64,000 bases of DNA from JAHDQI01 sp022705405 (GTDB lineage Bacteria; Planctomycetota; Phycisphaerae; Sedimentisphaerales; Anaerohalosphaeraceae). The translations under genes and the position numbers were made by a program. Position 1 is the stretch's first letter. The number at the start of each line of letters is the position of its first letter. Below, one piece after another: positions 54,798 to 64,000 of this stretch. Location: contig JARKTN010000059.1 of assembly GCA_029973085.1 (NCBI GenBank), positions 1 through 64,000 on the forward strand, read 5' to 3'. The notes under the pieces were generated by a model. That model did not search any database and had not been told where the DNA came from. It saw only the letters and a list, made by a program, of their open reading frames with translations.

Positions 54798-54825
54798 TTG
54801 AATGCGTATTTAATATTCGTATAAT
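54798..54825 (+). promoter_or_regulatory. Promoter of hypF-hypC-hypD
   Basis: TTGAAT (54798-54803), 16-base spacer, exact TATAAT (54820-54825), about 24 bases before the hypF ATG. Confidence 0.55.
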
Positions 54826-54848
54826 GCCTTCTTTTCAGGATTATTTTG

Positions 54849-57161
54849 ATGGTGTTTCGAAAACGAATTTTAGTTCAGGGAACGGTCCAGGGGGTGGGAG
54901 CACGACCTTTTTTATATCGTGCCGCGCGAGCTAATCACCTGACCGGATTTGTTTTCAACGATGTGGCGGGGATAATCATCGAGGCACAGGGGGAGGATTT
55001 CCATCTGAACTCTTTTGTACGCCTCCTGCATAATCCGTCGGTTTGTCCGGACTGGCCGCCGCTTATGCAGATTGAGAAATTGCAAGTGCAGGACCGCCCG
55101 CCGCAGGAGGGAGAGGCGGATTTCCAGATCCTCTCCAGTCGAGCCGATGGAAGCCCAATCTGCCAGGTCACACCCGATACGGCTGTTTGCCGACAGTGCC
55201 TTGCGGAAATGACCAATCCGACAGATTTTCGATACCGTTATCCGTTTATCGCCTGTACGCACTGCGGCCCTCGATACACTCTGACCAAATCGGTTCCGTA
55301 TGACCGGCCGAATACAACAATGGATCGCTTTTTAATGTGCGACCGCTGCCATCGCCAATACACAAACCCTACAGATCGCCGCTTTCATGCTCAGCCGGTC
55401 GCCTGCCCGAAGTGCGGCCCCAAGATCCGGCTGCTGGACAACCGCAAGAAGATCCTTGAAACCGATTCAGATGAGGTCATCCGCCAAACAGCAAAAATTC
55501 TTCGGGGCGGCGGGATCGTCGCGATCAAGGGGCTTGGCGGCTTTCACCTGGCCGCTGACGCCACACAGGAACAGGCCGTCAACCTCCTGCGCCGACGAAA
55601 ACGCCGACAGGCAAAACCCTTTGCAATGATGGCCCGGTCGCTGGAGATAATAGATGAAATCGCGATCCTGGATCCGCACAGCCGTCAACTTCTGGCCAGC
55701 CCTCCTTCGCCGATTGTTCTGCTGCCCAAAAAATATCCCAATCGTGCGGCCGCCTCGGTGGCCCAAGGGACCAATACCTTTGGGCTGATGCTTCCCTATA
55801 CGCCGCTGCACCATTTGCTGTTTGCCGAGCCGGGCATGGATCTGCTGGTAATGACCAGCGCCAATTTCAGCCAGGAGCCGCTGATTTGCGACAACCAGGA
55901 GGCCCTCGAGCAACTGGCAAATATCGCAGATGTCTTTTTGATGCACGATCGCGATATTTTTCGACAGGTTGACGATTCGGTAATTCACAGTATTGACAGG
56001 CGGCCCGCATTCCTGCGACGGGCACGAGGATATGTGCCGACGCCCATTCGACGAGGCCGCCCTGTATCCAAAGAAATCTTCGCCGCCGGCGCGGATCTGA
56101 AAAATACCTTCTGTTTCGTGAAAGACGATCAATATCTGCTCAGCGAACACATTGGCGATCTGGCCGAGGGGCGGACATACCGGCACTATGTCTGGTCTGT
56201 CCAGCATCTGCGCGATCTGTTTGAGATCCGCCCAAGGATAATTGTCTGCGATCTGCATCCGGGCTATCTGTCCACGCAATTTGCCCAGTTGCAGGAGGCC
56301 GACCAGTTTTTTCAGGTTCAGCATCACTGGTCCCATATCGCTTCGGCTCTGGCCGAATATCGCGCCGAACCGCAAGAGCAGGTCATCGGGCTGGCGGCCG
56401 ACGGAACCGGCTATGGAACAGACGGGGCGATTTGGGGATGTGAATGTCTGATCGCTTCCCTGCTGGGCTTTGAGCGGTTTGGACATCTGGCATACTATCC
56501 GCTGGCCGGAGGCGACCAGGCGGCTCAGGAAGCAATCCGGCCGCTGATCGGGCTGCTGGACGAACAAGATCTATCGGCTATTGAATCCGATCTGGTCAAG
56601 ATCGAACCAAATCGAAAAAAGATTGAAACAATCCGCACCCAGATCGACAAGACAATCAACACAGTGTCCGCCTCCAGTTTGGGACGATTGTTTGACGCCG
56701 CAGCCGCATTGATCGGGCTGGGCAATAAAAACACCTATGAAGCCCAGCTGGCGATGGCTTTGGAGGCAATAGCCGACCAACAGGAAAAATCCGCTTATTC
56801 TGTCCAAATGGAAGAGAACTGGCAGGGGCCTGTGCTTTGGGATCCTCGATCCATTTTGCGCCAGCTTTTGGACGATCCGGACAGGCACACCCGGCCTCAG
56901 GCGTCCGCGGCACGATTTCATAATACCATCGCGGCGGGACTTCTGGAGTTTGCCCGCCGTGCCCGCGAAAAAACAGGGCTGAAAAAAGTCGCCCTCAGCG
57001 GCGGGGTATTCTGCAACCGTTTTTTAACCAACAGACTGATTGAGCAGTTGCGGCAGGAGGGATTTGAAGTATTATTCAAACAACAGGCGCCGGTCAATGA
57101 CGGCGGGATTGCACTCGGACAAGCCGCCATCGCCGCTGCGAAAATAGAAAAAGGGTTATAA
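54849..57161 (+). CDS. hypF: Hydrogenase maturation carbamoyltransferase HypF
   Basis: Makes the cyano ligands of the NiFe site: it activates carbamoyl phosphate and passes the carbamoyl group to HypE. 770 residues: acylphosphatase domain (VQGTVQGVGARPFLYRAA), two zinc fingers (CRQC..CTHCG and CDRC..CPKCG), a YrdC/Sua5-type domain (IKGLGGFHLAADA, VMTSANFSQEP) and a C-terminal Kae1-like domain (VQHHWSHIASALAEY, LAADGTGYGTDGAIWG, ALSGGVFCNRFL). The ATG at 54849 has AGGA 8 bases upstream; the preceding in-frame TTG is ignored. 18 bases before hypC. Confidence 0.97.
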   Translation: MVFRKRILVQGTVQGVGARPFLYRAARANHLTGFVFNDVAGIIIEAQGEDFHLNSFVRLLHNPSVCPDWPPLMQIEKLQVQDRPPQEGEADFQILSSRADGSPICQVTPDTAVCRQCLAEMTNPTDFRYRYPFIACTHCGPRYTLTKSVPYDRPNTTMDRFLMCDRCHRQYTNPTDRRFHAQPVACPKCGPKIRLLDNRKKILETDSDEVIRQTAKILRGGGIVAIKGLGGFHLAADATQEQAVNLLRRRKRRQAKPFAMMARSLEIIDEIAILDPHSRQLLASPPSPIVLLPKKYPNRAAASVAQGTNTFGLMLPYTPLHHLLFAEPGMDLLVMTSANFSQEPLICDNQEALEQLANIADVFLMHDRDIFRQVDDSVIHSIDRRPAFLRRARGYVPTPIRRGRPVSKEIFAAGADLKNTFCFVKDDQYLLSEHIGDLAEGRTYRHYVWSVQHLRDLFEIRPRIIVCDLHPGYLSTQFAQLQEADQFFQVQHHWSHIASALAEYRAEPQEQVIGLAADGTGYGTDGAIWGCECLIASLLGFERFGHLAYYPLAGGDQAAQEAIRPLIGLLDEQDLSAIESDLVKIEPNRKKIETIRTQIDKTINTVSASSLGRLFDAAAALIGLGNKNTYEAQLAMALEAIADQQEKSAYSVQMEENWQGPVLWDPRSILRQLLDDPDRHTRPQASAARFHNTIAAGLLEFARRAREKTGLKKVALSGGVFCNRFLTNRLIEQLRQEGFEVLFKQQAPVNDGGIALGQAAIAAAKIEKGL

Positions 57162-57179
57162 AACAGAAAGCCGTACACT

Positions 57180-57437
57180 ATGTGCTTGGCGATTCCTGCC
57201 AGAATTGTAGAAATTGAAGATGACCGGGCCGTGGCCGAGGCCATGGGAACCCGCTGGAAGATTCGTACTACATTGACTCCGCAGATCGGGCTGGGAGATA
57301 TCGTGCTCGTCCATGCCGGGTACGCGATTACAAAGGTCGATGAGGCCGAGGCCCGCAAGACCTGGGAACTCTTTGAAGAAATCGCCCAAATGGAAGCCAA
57401 AGAACAGCAAGTGCGCCGACAAGAGGACCCGAAATGA
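57180..57437 (+). CDS. hypC: Hydrogenase maturation chaperone HypC
   Basis: Carries the Fe(CN)2CO fragment with HypD and delivers it to the hydrogenase large subunit. 85 residues, starting MCLAIPARIVEIE with the essential Cys2; GDIVLVHAGYAITKVDEAEA is the other family motif. The stop overlaps the hypD start by 4 bases (ATGA). Confidence 0.96.
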   Translation: MCLAIPARIVEIEDDRAVAEAMGTRWKIRTTLTPQIGLGDIVLVHAGYAITKVDEAEARKTWELFEEIAQMEAKEQQVRRQEDPK

Positions 57438-58501
57438 AGCCGCCGCGGATTCAGGACGCGCAGGCCCAGATGACCGCGGCGGTCGAGACACTCGGCAGGC
57501 CGATTCAGATTATGGAAGTCTGCGGAACTCATACGGTGGCAATCTTTCGCCAGGGAATTCGTTCGCTGCTGCCGGAAGGCATCCGGCTGCTTTCCGGGCC
57601 GGGCTGTCCGGTCTGTGTTACCGATCAGGGTACGATTGACGCGATTCTTCAACTGGCCCAACGAGAGGATACAATCATTGCCACCTACGGCGATATGATT
57701 CGCGTACCGGGAACGGATACTTCGCTCGAAAAACTGCATCAAACCAATATCCGTGTGGTCTTAAGCGCCGATGACGCTGTCGATCTGGCCGTCAAATATC
57801 CGGATAAAACCGTGGTCTTTGCGGCGGTAGGTTTTGAAACCACCACACCGGCAACGGCTGTGGCGGTTCAAACGGCTCATCAGAAGGGAATCGGCAATTT
57901 CTGCATCCTTTGCTGTCATAAATTAGTTGTGCCGGCGATGCATGCGCTGCTGGGCGGGCACAACGACAAAATCGACGCTTTTCTTTGCCCCGGGCATGTC
58001 AGCGTCATCATCGGCTGGCAGGCGTATCAGTCTGTGGTCGAAGAATACGGCAGACCGTGTGTCGTAGCGGGCTTTGAACCCATGCAGATTCTGGAGGGGA
58101 TTGCCCGGATCTGTCGGCAAATTCAGACAGGTCGCCGGCAGGTGGAGTCGGTATATCAGGCAGCCGTCCGCCCACAGGGCAATCCGATAGCCCTGAAACT
58201 GATGGACAAATTTTTTCAGCCGTGGGATGGGCCATGGCGGGGACTGGGAATCATCCCCGGCGGTTCGCTGCGTCTGCGGAAGGAATACGAAACCTTTGAT
58301 GCCGCCGTTCGATTTCACATTTTGCCCAAAGAATCGCCCGAACCGGCCGGCTGCCTGTGCGGAAAGGTTCTATGCGGCCTGATCGAACCGCCTTTGTGTG
58401 CGCTGTTCGGCAAGCGATGCACACCGGATCATCCCGTCGGCCCCTGCATGGTCAGCGCCGAAGGCGCCTGCTCGGCCTGGTATAAATACAAAGCCCAATA
58501 A
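57434..58501 (+). CDS. hypD: Hydrogenase maturation protein HypD
   Basis: Iron-sulfur scaffold where the Fe(CN)2CO group is built, with HypC. 355 residues. MEVCGTHTVAIFRQGIRSLL, GPGCPVCVTDQ (redox Cys pair), TFAAVGFETTTPATA-type segment, GHVSVIIGWQAY, and the C-terminal cluster region with CLCGKVLCG and later cysteines. Convergent with comM, only 6 bases between stops. Confidence 0.97.
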   Translation: MKPPRIQDAQAQMTAAVETLGRPIQIMEVCGTHTVAIFRQGIRSLLPEGIRLLSGPGCPVCVTDQGTIDAILQLAQREDTIIATYGDMIRVPGTDTSLEKLHQTNIRVVLSADDAVDLAVKYPDKTVVFAAVGFETTTPATAVAVQTAHQKGIGNFCILCCHKLVVPAMHALLGGHNDKIDAFLCPGHVSVIIGWQAYQSVVEEYGRPCVVAGFEPMQILEGIARICRQIQTGRRQVESVYQAAVRPQGNPIALKLMDKFFQPWDGPWRGLGIIPGGSLRLRKEYETFDAAVRFHILPKESPEPAGCLCGKVLCGLIEPPLCALFGKRCTPDHPVGPCMVSAEGACSAWYKYKAQ

Positions 58502-58507
58502 CCGCCG

Positions 58508-60034
58508 TCACAGTTTACGATCCAGTTTCCGATAGCCGATGGCCTCGGCGATATGTTCGCTCTGGATCGCCTCGTGCCCTTCCAGATCCGCAATGGTGCG
58601 GGCTACCTTGCAGATCTTGTCATGGGCGCGGGCTGAAAGGGCAAACTCCGCCATCGCCTGACGGAGCATCATTTCCGCAGTCGAATCCATTGAGCAGAAC
58701 TGTTCTACCTGCTTGTGCCCCATCGTGCCGTTGGTCATCAGCGGATTGCCAAACCGCTCCTGCTGCAATTTCCGGGCCTGCTGGACCAACTGGCGAATTT
58801 CACTGGAGCCCGAGCCGTTGCGCCGCTGTCGCAGTTTGCGAAACTCCACCGGCGGCACTTCGATATGGATATCCATCCGATCCATCAGCGGCCCGGAGAT
58901 CTTGGCCATATAGCGTTCGATCTGATTGGGCGTACAGCGGCATTTTCGCATCCGTGTGCCGAAATAGCCGCACGGACATGGATTCATCGCGGCAATGAGA
59001 ATAAACCTCGCCGGAAAGCAAAGCGTTCCCTTGGCCCGCGAGACATTTACGGCGCCGTCCTCCAACGGCTGGCGGATCATCTCCAGCACATGCCGCGGAA
59101 ACTCTGCGAATTCATCCAGAAACAGAATGCCGTGATGCGCCAGCGACAATTCGCCCGGGCGCGGATGAGCGCCGCCGCCGACCAGAGCCGGCCCGGAGGC
59201 GGTATGATGCGGAGCGCGGACCGGCCGGGTGGCAATAAGGGCCTTGTCTTTGGCCAGCATCCCCACGGCCGAGTAGATTCGCGTAGTTTCCAGCGATTCA
59301 GGAAGGGTCATCGGCGGCAGGATCGTCGCCATCCGCTGAGCCAGCATGGTCTTGCCGGCTCCGGGCGGGCCGATCATCATCAAATTATGCGCGCCGGCGG
59401 CGGCGATTGTCAGCGCCCGTTTGACCGATTCCTGTCCCTTGACATCCGAAAAATCCACTTCATACGATCCGCATTGTTCAAACAGGGCGTCCAGATCCAC
59501 CGTCGTCGGCTCTGCAGGCAGCTGCTCGCTCAGCAGCGCAACGGCCTGCGCCAGAGAACCGACCGGATAGACCTCAATATCTTTGACCACTGCCGCCTCG
59601 TTTGCATTTTCCAGCGGAACAATCATTTTTGTAAATCCGGCCTCTGCAGAGGTCATCGCCATGCTGAGTACCCCGTTGACCGGACGCACCCGCCCGTCCA
59701 GAGCCAGTTCTCCGATTACCACATACTCCCGCAGCGAATCAGACTGCAGCGTTCCGCCGCAGGCCAAAATCCCCAGCGCTACGGGCAGATCGAAGGCGGG
59801 ACCGACCTTTTTGACATCGGCCGGAGCCAGGTTAATCAGGGATTGCGTCTCCGGATATTGAAAGCCGGAATTGACGATGGAACTGCGGACTCGTTCGATG
59901 CTTTCTTTGACGGCCGTATCCGGCAGACCCACTATGACCGGACGCTCAAAGCCGCCCCGGCAAACATCCACCTCCACCTCGCACAAAACGCCCTCAATTC
60001 CCTCTATAGTGACTGAATACAATCGCGAAAGCAT
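58508..60034 (-). CDS. comM: YifB/ComM-family Mg-chelatase-like AAA ATPase
   Basis: Hexameric helicase that helps branch migration during natural transformation and recombination. 508 residues: an N-terminal Lon-protease-like domain (KESIERVRSSIVNSGF), an AAA+ ATPase with Walker A GPPGAGKTMLAQ, Walker B GILFLDEFAEF, a four-cysteine insertion (CPCGYFGTRMRKCRC) and a C-terminal helical domain. Upstream is lysA, 80 bases away. Confidence 0.95.
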   Translation of the reverse strand: MLSRLYSVTIEGIEGVLCEVEVDVCRGGFERPVIVGLPDTAVKESIERVRSSIVNSGFQYPETQSLINLAPADVKKVGPAFDLPVALGILACGGTLQSDSLREYVVIGELALDGRVRPVNGVLSMAMTSAEAGFTKMIVPLENANEAAVVKDIEVYPVGSLAQAVALLSEQLPAEPTTVDLDALFEQCGSYEVDFSDVKGQESVKRALTIAAAGAHNLMMIGPPGAGKTMLAQRMATILPPMTLPESLETTRIYSAVGMLAKDKALIATRPVRAPHHTASGPALVGGGAHPRPGELSLAHHGILFLDEFAEFPRHVLEMIRQPLEDGAVNVSRAKGTLCFPARFILIAAMNPCPCGYFGTRMRKCRCTPNQIERYMAKISGPLMDRMDIHIEVPPVEFRKLRQRRNGSGSSEIRQLVQQARKLQQERFGNPLMTNGTMGHKQVEQFCSMDSTAEMMLRQAMAEFALSARAHDKICKVARTIADLEGHEAIQSEHIAEAIGYRKLDRKL

Positions 60035-60114
60035 GAGATTCTCCTAACAGGCCCAATAGTCTCACTGGAACCAAAGGCAGTATAAAAAGCGCAGCAAGAA
60101 GTGGCAATCTTTTT

Positions 60115-61416
60115 CTAACATCTTTTTGCGGGAGTCTCAATCTGCTCTTGGGCGACCAAGTCTTCGTAGGTCTGTCGGCGGCGGATAACGCTGAACCGTT
60201 CGCCATCGACCAGTACTTCAGCGCAAAGAGGACGAGCGTTGTAGTTGCTGGCCATAGAATAGCCATAGGCGCCGGCCGTGAAAATGGCGATCAGATCCCC
60301 GCGTTTTACCGGCGGCAGCAGGCGGTCTTTGGCGAAAAAGTCCGTCCCCTCGCAGATCGGACCGACAATATCCACCTTCTCTGTACCCGGAAAAGCCAGT
60401 TCTTTCTGTTTGCCGGGGGGAACCAGACTGGCAGGCACAACCGCCGGCCAGATAAAATGAAACGCCTCATACAGGCACGGACGAATCAAATCATTCATCC
60501 CCGCATCGACAATGACAAAGGTTTTCTGACCGCCGATTTTTTTATAAATCGTCCGGGTCAGCAGGATCGCCGCATTAGCGATGATGCTCTTGCCCGGCTC
60601 AAGAATCAGTTTGAGGCCCGCCGCCTTCACCAGCGGCACAATCCCGGCTGCATAGTCTGCCGCCGAGGGCACGGTATGGCTTTCATAATCGGCCCCATAG
60701 CCGCCGCCCAGGTCGAGCGTGTCGATCCGGCGGCCTTGGCTGCGCAGTTCTTCTACCAGCGGCAGAACTTTCTTTACATAATTCACATACGGGTCGATAC
60801 TCTTGCCGCCTGAGCCCAGATGAACATGAATAGCCGACAGATCCACAACCCCATTGTGCCCGTAGTCATCAAAGACCTTCCGTGCCCGATCGATATCCAC
60901 GCCGAACTTGGTTTCCTTGACGCCGGTGGTAATGTGTCTGTGCGAATCATACCGGATATCCGGATTGACTCGCAGTGCGCCGCGTGCGGTTTTTCCGTGT
61001 TTTTTACATAAACCGATCAGATTCTGCAGCTCGGCCTCCGATTCGATATTAAAATAGCCGATGCCCGCCTCCAGCGCTTCGAGAATCTCCCTGTCGGTTT
61101 TGCCTACTCCGGCAAAGACGATTTTGACCGGATCGGCCCCGGCCAGTCGTGCCCGATATAACTCTCCTCCGGAAACGATATCAAACCCGCTGCCTGCCTG
61201 TGCCAAAAGCCGCAGGATGTGAATATTGCCGCAGGCCTTGATCGAATAGCAGATCGTGGTGTCCAGTTCCCGATAGGCGGTCTGAATTTTGCGAAGATGA
61301 TCCAGGATTGTTGCCTTGCTGTAAATATAGACCGGCGTACCGACCGCCTCGGCGATCTTTTCAACCGGCATTTCCTCGACAAATAATTGCCCGTTCCGAT
61401 ATTCAAATGAGTCCAT
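60115..61416 (-). CDS. lysA: Diaminopimelate decarboxylase
   Basis: PLP enzyme making L-lysine from meso-diaminopimelate. 433 residues from the ATG at 61416. PLP lysine in CYSIKACGN, SGGELYRA, HVHLGSGGKS, DLGGGYGADY, EPGKSIIANA, and C-terminal CEGTDFFAKDR with the catalytic Cys. A GTG at 61437 is an alternative start; ribosome sites are weak for both. Meso-DAP use fits a peptidoglycan-making bacterium. Confidence 0.96.
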   Translation of the reverse strand: MDSFEYRNGQLFVEEMPVEKIAEAVGTPVYIYSKATILDHLRKIQTAYRELDTTICYSIKACGNIHILRLLAQAGSGFDIVSGGELYRARLAGADPVKIVFAGVGKTDREILEALEAGIGYFNIESEAELQNLIGLCKKHGKTARGALRVNPDIRYDSHRHITTGVKETKFGVDIDRARKVFDDYGHNGVVDLSAIHVHLGSGGKSIDPYVNYVKKVLPLVEELRSQGRRIDTLDLGGGYGADYESHTVPSAADYAAGIVPLVKAAGLKLILEPGKSIIANAAILLTRTIYKKIGGQKTFVIVDAGMNDLIRPCLYEAFHFIWPAVVPASLVPPGKQKELAFPGTEKVDIVGPICEGTDFFAKDRLLPPVKRGDLIAIFTAGAYGYSMASNYNARPLCAEVLVDGERFSVIRRRQTYEDLVAQEQIETPAKRC

Positions 61417-61466
61417 GGTTTTCTCTTTCAACCGCACGCAGCGGCGAGATATTTTTTCAAAGATAC

Positions 61467-62114
61467 TTATTTTTCTATTTGTTCCTTCAGCCAGTTGTAC
61501 CAGTTCTGCATCCCCTCGCCGACGGCGGCGGACAGCTGGAGGATCTGTGCTGTGGGGTTGACCGTGCGGATATCGGCCAGGACCCGCTGAAGGTTAAACT
61601 CGATATGGGCCAGCAGATCGATCTTGTTGATCAGCACCACCGAAGCGCCGGCAAACGTACCGGGATACTTGGCGGGCTTGTCGTCGCCTTCCGGAATCGA
61701 CAGAATCACTACGCGCTTGCTCTCTCCCAGATCAAACGCCGACGGGCAAACCAGATTGCCGACATTTTCAATAAACACCAGATCCATCTTTTCCGCTTCG
61801 ATCATCTTCAGGGCGTTTTGCACCTGCTCTGCGGACAGGTGACAGGCGCCTTTGGTCTCGATCTGAAAGGCCGCAGCTCCGGCTGCCAGGATCTTCCGCG
61901 CATCGTTGTCCGTTTCAAGATCGCCTTCGATTACGCCGATCTTGAGCTGATCCTTCAGGTCCTGAATTGTCCGCACCAGCAGCGAGGTCTTGCCCGCTCC
62001 GGGCGAGGAGATCACGTTCAGACACAGAATCTTGTGCTTTTTAAAAAATTCTCGATTTTTCTGTGCGCATTCTTCATTTCGGCTCAGGATTTTCTGACCC
62101 AGTGAAATTTTCAT
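61467..62114 (-). CDS. hypB: Hydrogenase/urease nickel-insertion GTPase HypB
   Basis: Loads nickel into NiFe hydrogenase with HypA. 215 residues. P-loop SSPGAGKTSLL, the metal site GACHLSAEQV (Cys-His), ENVGNLVCPSAFDLGE and G4 NKIDLLAH. There is no N-terminal His-rich nickel-storage stretch. Its start overlaps the hypA stop by 4 bases. Confidence 0.96.
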   Translation of the reverse strand: MKISLGQKILSRNEECAQKNREFFKKHKILCLNVISSPGAGKTSLLVRTIQDLKDQLKIGVIEGDLETDNDARKILAAGAAAFQIETKGACHLSAEQVQNALKMIEAEKMDLVFIENVGNLVCPSAFDLGESKRVVILSIPEGDDKPAKYPGTFAGASVVLINKIDLLAHIEFNLQRVLADIRTVNPTAQILQLSAAVGEGMQNWYNWLKEQIEK

Positions 62115-62458
62115 TTCGGCTCCTCAAATTCAATTTCTTCCAGCAGCAGCGGCGCATCGGGTTCAAAGTCAAACTCCTCGCGCCGACAGCCGGGACAGTG
62201 CGGATTATACAGATCAAATTCAAACATCAATTTACATTGCCGGCAAGTCGCTCGAAGCGGGATATGCTTAATTTTCAGCGTCATTCCTTCACAGACGGTT
62301 CCGGCGGCGGCGGCGTCAAACGCAAACTGCATAATTTCATCGTTGAGCGTATTAAATTGTCCGCAGGAGATTACGGCGCTGAGCGGCCTTGTCCCGATCT
62401 TTTCGGCCTGCTCGACGATCGCCCGAAGGATATTCTCTGCCACCATCGTTTCGTGCAT
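62111..62458 (-). CDS. hypA: Hydrogenase nickel-incorporation protein HypA
   Basis: Nickel metallochaperone. 115 residues from the ATG at 62458: it starts MHE, where the N-terminus and His2 bind nickel, and holds structural zinc with Cys72, Cys75, Cys88 and Cys91 (CRQC..CPGC). An acidic tail follows. The ATG overlaps the hypE stop by one base (TGATG), so the longer frame upstream is rejected. Confidence 0.96.
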   Translation of the reverse strand: MHETMVAENILRAIVEQAEKIGTRPLSAVISCGQFNTLNDEIMQFAFDAAAAGTVCEGMTLKIKHIPLRATCRQCKLMFEFDLYNPHCPGCRREEFDFEPDAPLLLEEIEFEEPK

Positions 62459-63474
62459 CAGCAGATCCTCGGCAAGTCGCGGCCGTACGGCATCTGGACA
62501 ATCCGTCGGCCGCCGATTTGGGTCAGCAGTTCCACCAGCGGCCGACCGTCGGCAGCTGTGATCGTTCCAATCAGCGCCCCCTGACCTCCCAGCGGATGGG
62601 CCGTGCATACCCGCAGCGCTTTTTGCGCGGCGGCCTCAGAGACCACAACAACCACTTTGCCCTCATTGGCTGTATGGAGCAGGTCAAATCCCAACATCTC
62701 GGCCGCCCCGCGCACGGCCGGGTTAATCGGCAGCTTCTTTTCACCAATTTCCACAGCCGCTCCGGCTTCTTGCGCGATCTCGTTGAGCGTGGCGGCAAGC
62801 CCGCCGCGGGTCGGGTCGCGCATAAATTTTATCTCCGTTCCGCATTCTGCCAGCAGGGTCTCGATCAGGCCATTCAGACAAGCACAATCGCTTGTCATCG
62901 GAGAATCAAACGAAATGTCCCTGCGTTTGGACATAATCGTCATCCCGTGGTCGCCCAGCGTGCCGTTTAAAAGAATCCGGTCGCCCGGCCGGATTCGCTC
63001 AAAGCCGATCTGTGCATTTTCTATTTGAATGCCGATTCCCGCAGTATTGATAAACAGTCCATCGGCCGCTCCCTTTTCCACAACTTTTGTATCGCCGGTG
63101 ATGATCCGTACCCCCGCCTGGGCCGCTGTCTGGGCGGCGCTGGAAAGAATCTTTTTCAGATCCTCAACGGCCAAACCCTCCTCAATAATCAGCCCCATAC
63201 TCAGGGCTATCGGCCGAGTCCCCGCCACAGCCAAATCATTGACAGTCCCGCAGACGGCCAGTTTGCCGATATCCCCTCCCGGAAAAAACAGCGGCTGGAC
63301 TACATAACTGTCCGTGGTAAAACCGATTTTCCCTGTCGGCAGATCCAGTATGGCCGAATCCATCAGCGGGCCGTTCGGGCTGCCGAGTGCGGGAACGATC
63401 AGTCGGTCGATAAGGTCTCTCATCAGCCGACCGCCGCCGCCATGTGCCAGCAGAATAGTCTTCTGTTCTTCCAT
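62458..63474 (-). CDS. hypE: Hydrogenase maturation protein HypE
   Basis: Dehydrates the carbamoyl group received from HypF to a cyanide on its C-terminal cysteine. 338 residues from the ATG at 63474 (MEEQKTILLAHGGGGRLM). PurM-type ATP-binding core (ILDLPTGKIGFTTDSYVV, DPTRGGLAATLNEIA) and the C-terminal PRIC, whose last Cys is the cyanide carrier. The ribosome site is weak. First gene of hypE-hypA-hypB. Confidence 0.97.
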   Translation of the reverse strand: MEEQKTILLAHGGGGRLMRDLIDRLIVPALGSPNGPLMDSAILDLPTGKIGFTTDSYVVQPLFFPGGDIGKLAVCGTVNDLAVAGTRPIALSMGLIIEEGLAVEDLKKILSSAAQTAAQAGVRIITGDTKVVEKGAADGLFINTAGIGIQIENAQIGFERIRPGDRILLNGTLGDHGMTIMSKRRDISFDSPMTSDCACLNGLIETLLAECGTEIKFMRDPTRGGLAATLNEIAQEAGAAVEIGEKKLPINPAVRGAAEMLGFDLLHTANEGKVVVVVSEAAAQKALRVCTAHPLGGQGALIGTITAADGRPLVELLTQIGGRRIVQMPYGRDLPRIC

Positions 63475-63619
63475 AGGACGGATCGTATCAGAAAAAGCGC
63501 TGCTATTCAATAATCCCCCCAAATAGAAATTCCTATGCCAAATTCTAAAAATCGGCAAACCGTGTATCTGACGCATAGACTGCCGGATGGAATCAGGTTA
63601 TGCAAAAAAAAGCCCGGCG

Positions 63620-64000
63620 TTATTCGTTCCTCAGGGCCGCAAGGGCTGTTCCCGAAAGCGCCGCCGAAGCGGCCAATCGGATCCAGAGCCAGCCGCTGAA
63701 AAGAATGAGAATCAGTGTAAGCAAAAGAATCCCAAAATTAGCCCTGCTGACTTCTGACGACAGCGCCGGCAAAATCGCGATCAAGGCGGTCAAACTGCCG
63801 GCTATTACACCGGCCGTCAGCAAAATCGTATGCTCCATCCAGAGCATTTCAAACAAAACAGGCCGGTCAAAGCCGACCGCCTGCATCATCGCCAGTTCGC
63901 CTCGGCGGTCCAGAATATTGAGCCAGACAACAAGCCCCAGCCCCACCGTTCCCAAAAGCAGCCCCAACCCGCCAAGAACAAGAAAAATAGCCAGATATGT
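63620..64000 (-). CDS. FtsX/MacB-type ABC transporter permease (partial, N-terminus beyond right edge)
   Basis: Only the last 126 codons are in the window; the frame is open to the edge. It shows the C-terminal FtsX domain: three membrane helices and the loop with NILDRRGELAMMQAVGFDRPVLFEMLWMEH, read in parts, typical of lipoprotein or macrolide exporter permeases. A GGGC and T8 tract follow the stop (63611-63604). Confidence 0.75.
   Translation of the reverse strand, partial: TYLAIFLVLGGLGLLLGTVGLGLVVWLNILDRRGELAMMQAVGFDRPVLFEMLWMEHTILLTAGVIAGSLTALIAILPALSSEVSRANFGILLLTLILILFSGWLWIRLAASAALSGTALAALRNE

Overview
The window reads as a chromosomal segment of a bacterium of the PVC group, most likely a planctomycete close to the Phycisphaerae. 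The basis is a divergent EF-Tu switch I region of the type I associate with Planctomycetes, a ribosomal protein uL22 with a long N-terminal extension, no uL30 gene in the spc cluster, DUF11/OmcB-like repeats in a surface lipoprotein, and HEAT-repeat and pseudoenzyme lipoproteins. This placement is from memory of families, not from a search.

Layout. 1-5.3 kb (minus) is a CusCBA-type heavy-metal efflux operon: the outer-membrane channel, an adaptor with three metal-binding modules, and an RND pump cut by the left edge. A divergent ZIP metal transporter follows (5.5-6.3 kb). 6.3-12.2 kb holds an MscS channel, a DUF11 lipoprotein with a strong terminator, RmuC, an FucU mutarotase and a DAACS-family symporter whose acidic-substrate arginine is replaced. 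From 46.5 kb down to 12.4 kb, all on the minus strand, runs one nearly unbroken translation/transcription supercluster: tRNA-Thr, tuf, rpmG, tRNA-Trp, secE, nusG, rplKAJL, rpoBC, rpsLG, fusA, the S10-spc-alpha genes with secY, adk, map and infA, rpoA, rplQ, then a HIT protein and initiator tRNA-Met. 46.8-54.2 kb (minus) carries a HEAT-repeat protein, an EEP-fold lipoprotein lacking every catalytic residue, an alpha/beta hydrolase, lexA with an overlapping upstream frame, and an RNase HII-like gene. 54.8-63.5 kb carries all six hydrogenase maturation genes: hypF-hypC-hypD (plus) facing hypE-hypA-hypB (minus), with lysA and comM between them. No hydrogenase structural gene is in the window. An FtsX-type permease runs off the right edge.

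The least explained parts are non-coding or concern modified core proteins. The 640-bp gap between the RNase HII-like gene and hypF has, on the minus strand, a good promoter, a 25-codon leader frame containing Pro-Pro-Pro, and three mutually exclusive GC-rich segments that could form either an antiterminator or a terminator followed by seven T residues. Two further minus-strand intergenic RNAs with terminators lie at about 50.5 kb and 53.0 kb. RpoC carries an insertion of about 187 residues just before the bridge helix, AT-richer than its flanks, and uL22 carries an extension that resembles an XRE-type helix-turn-helix.
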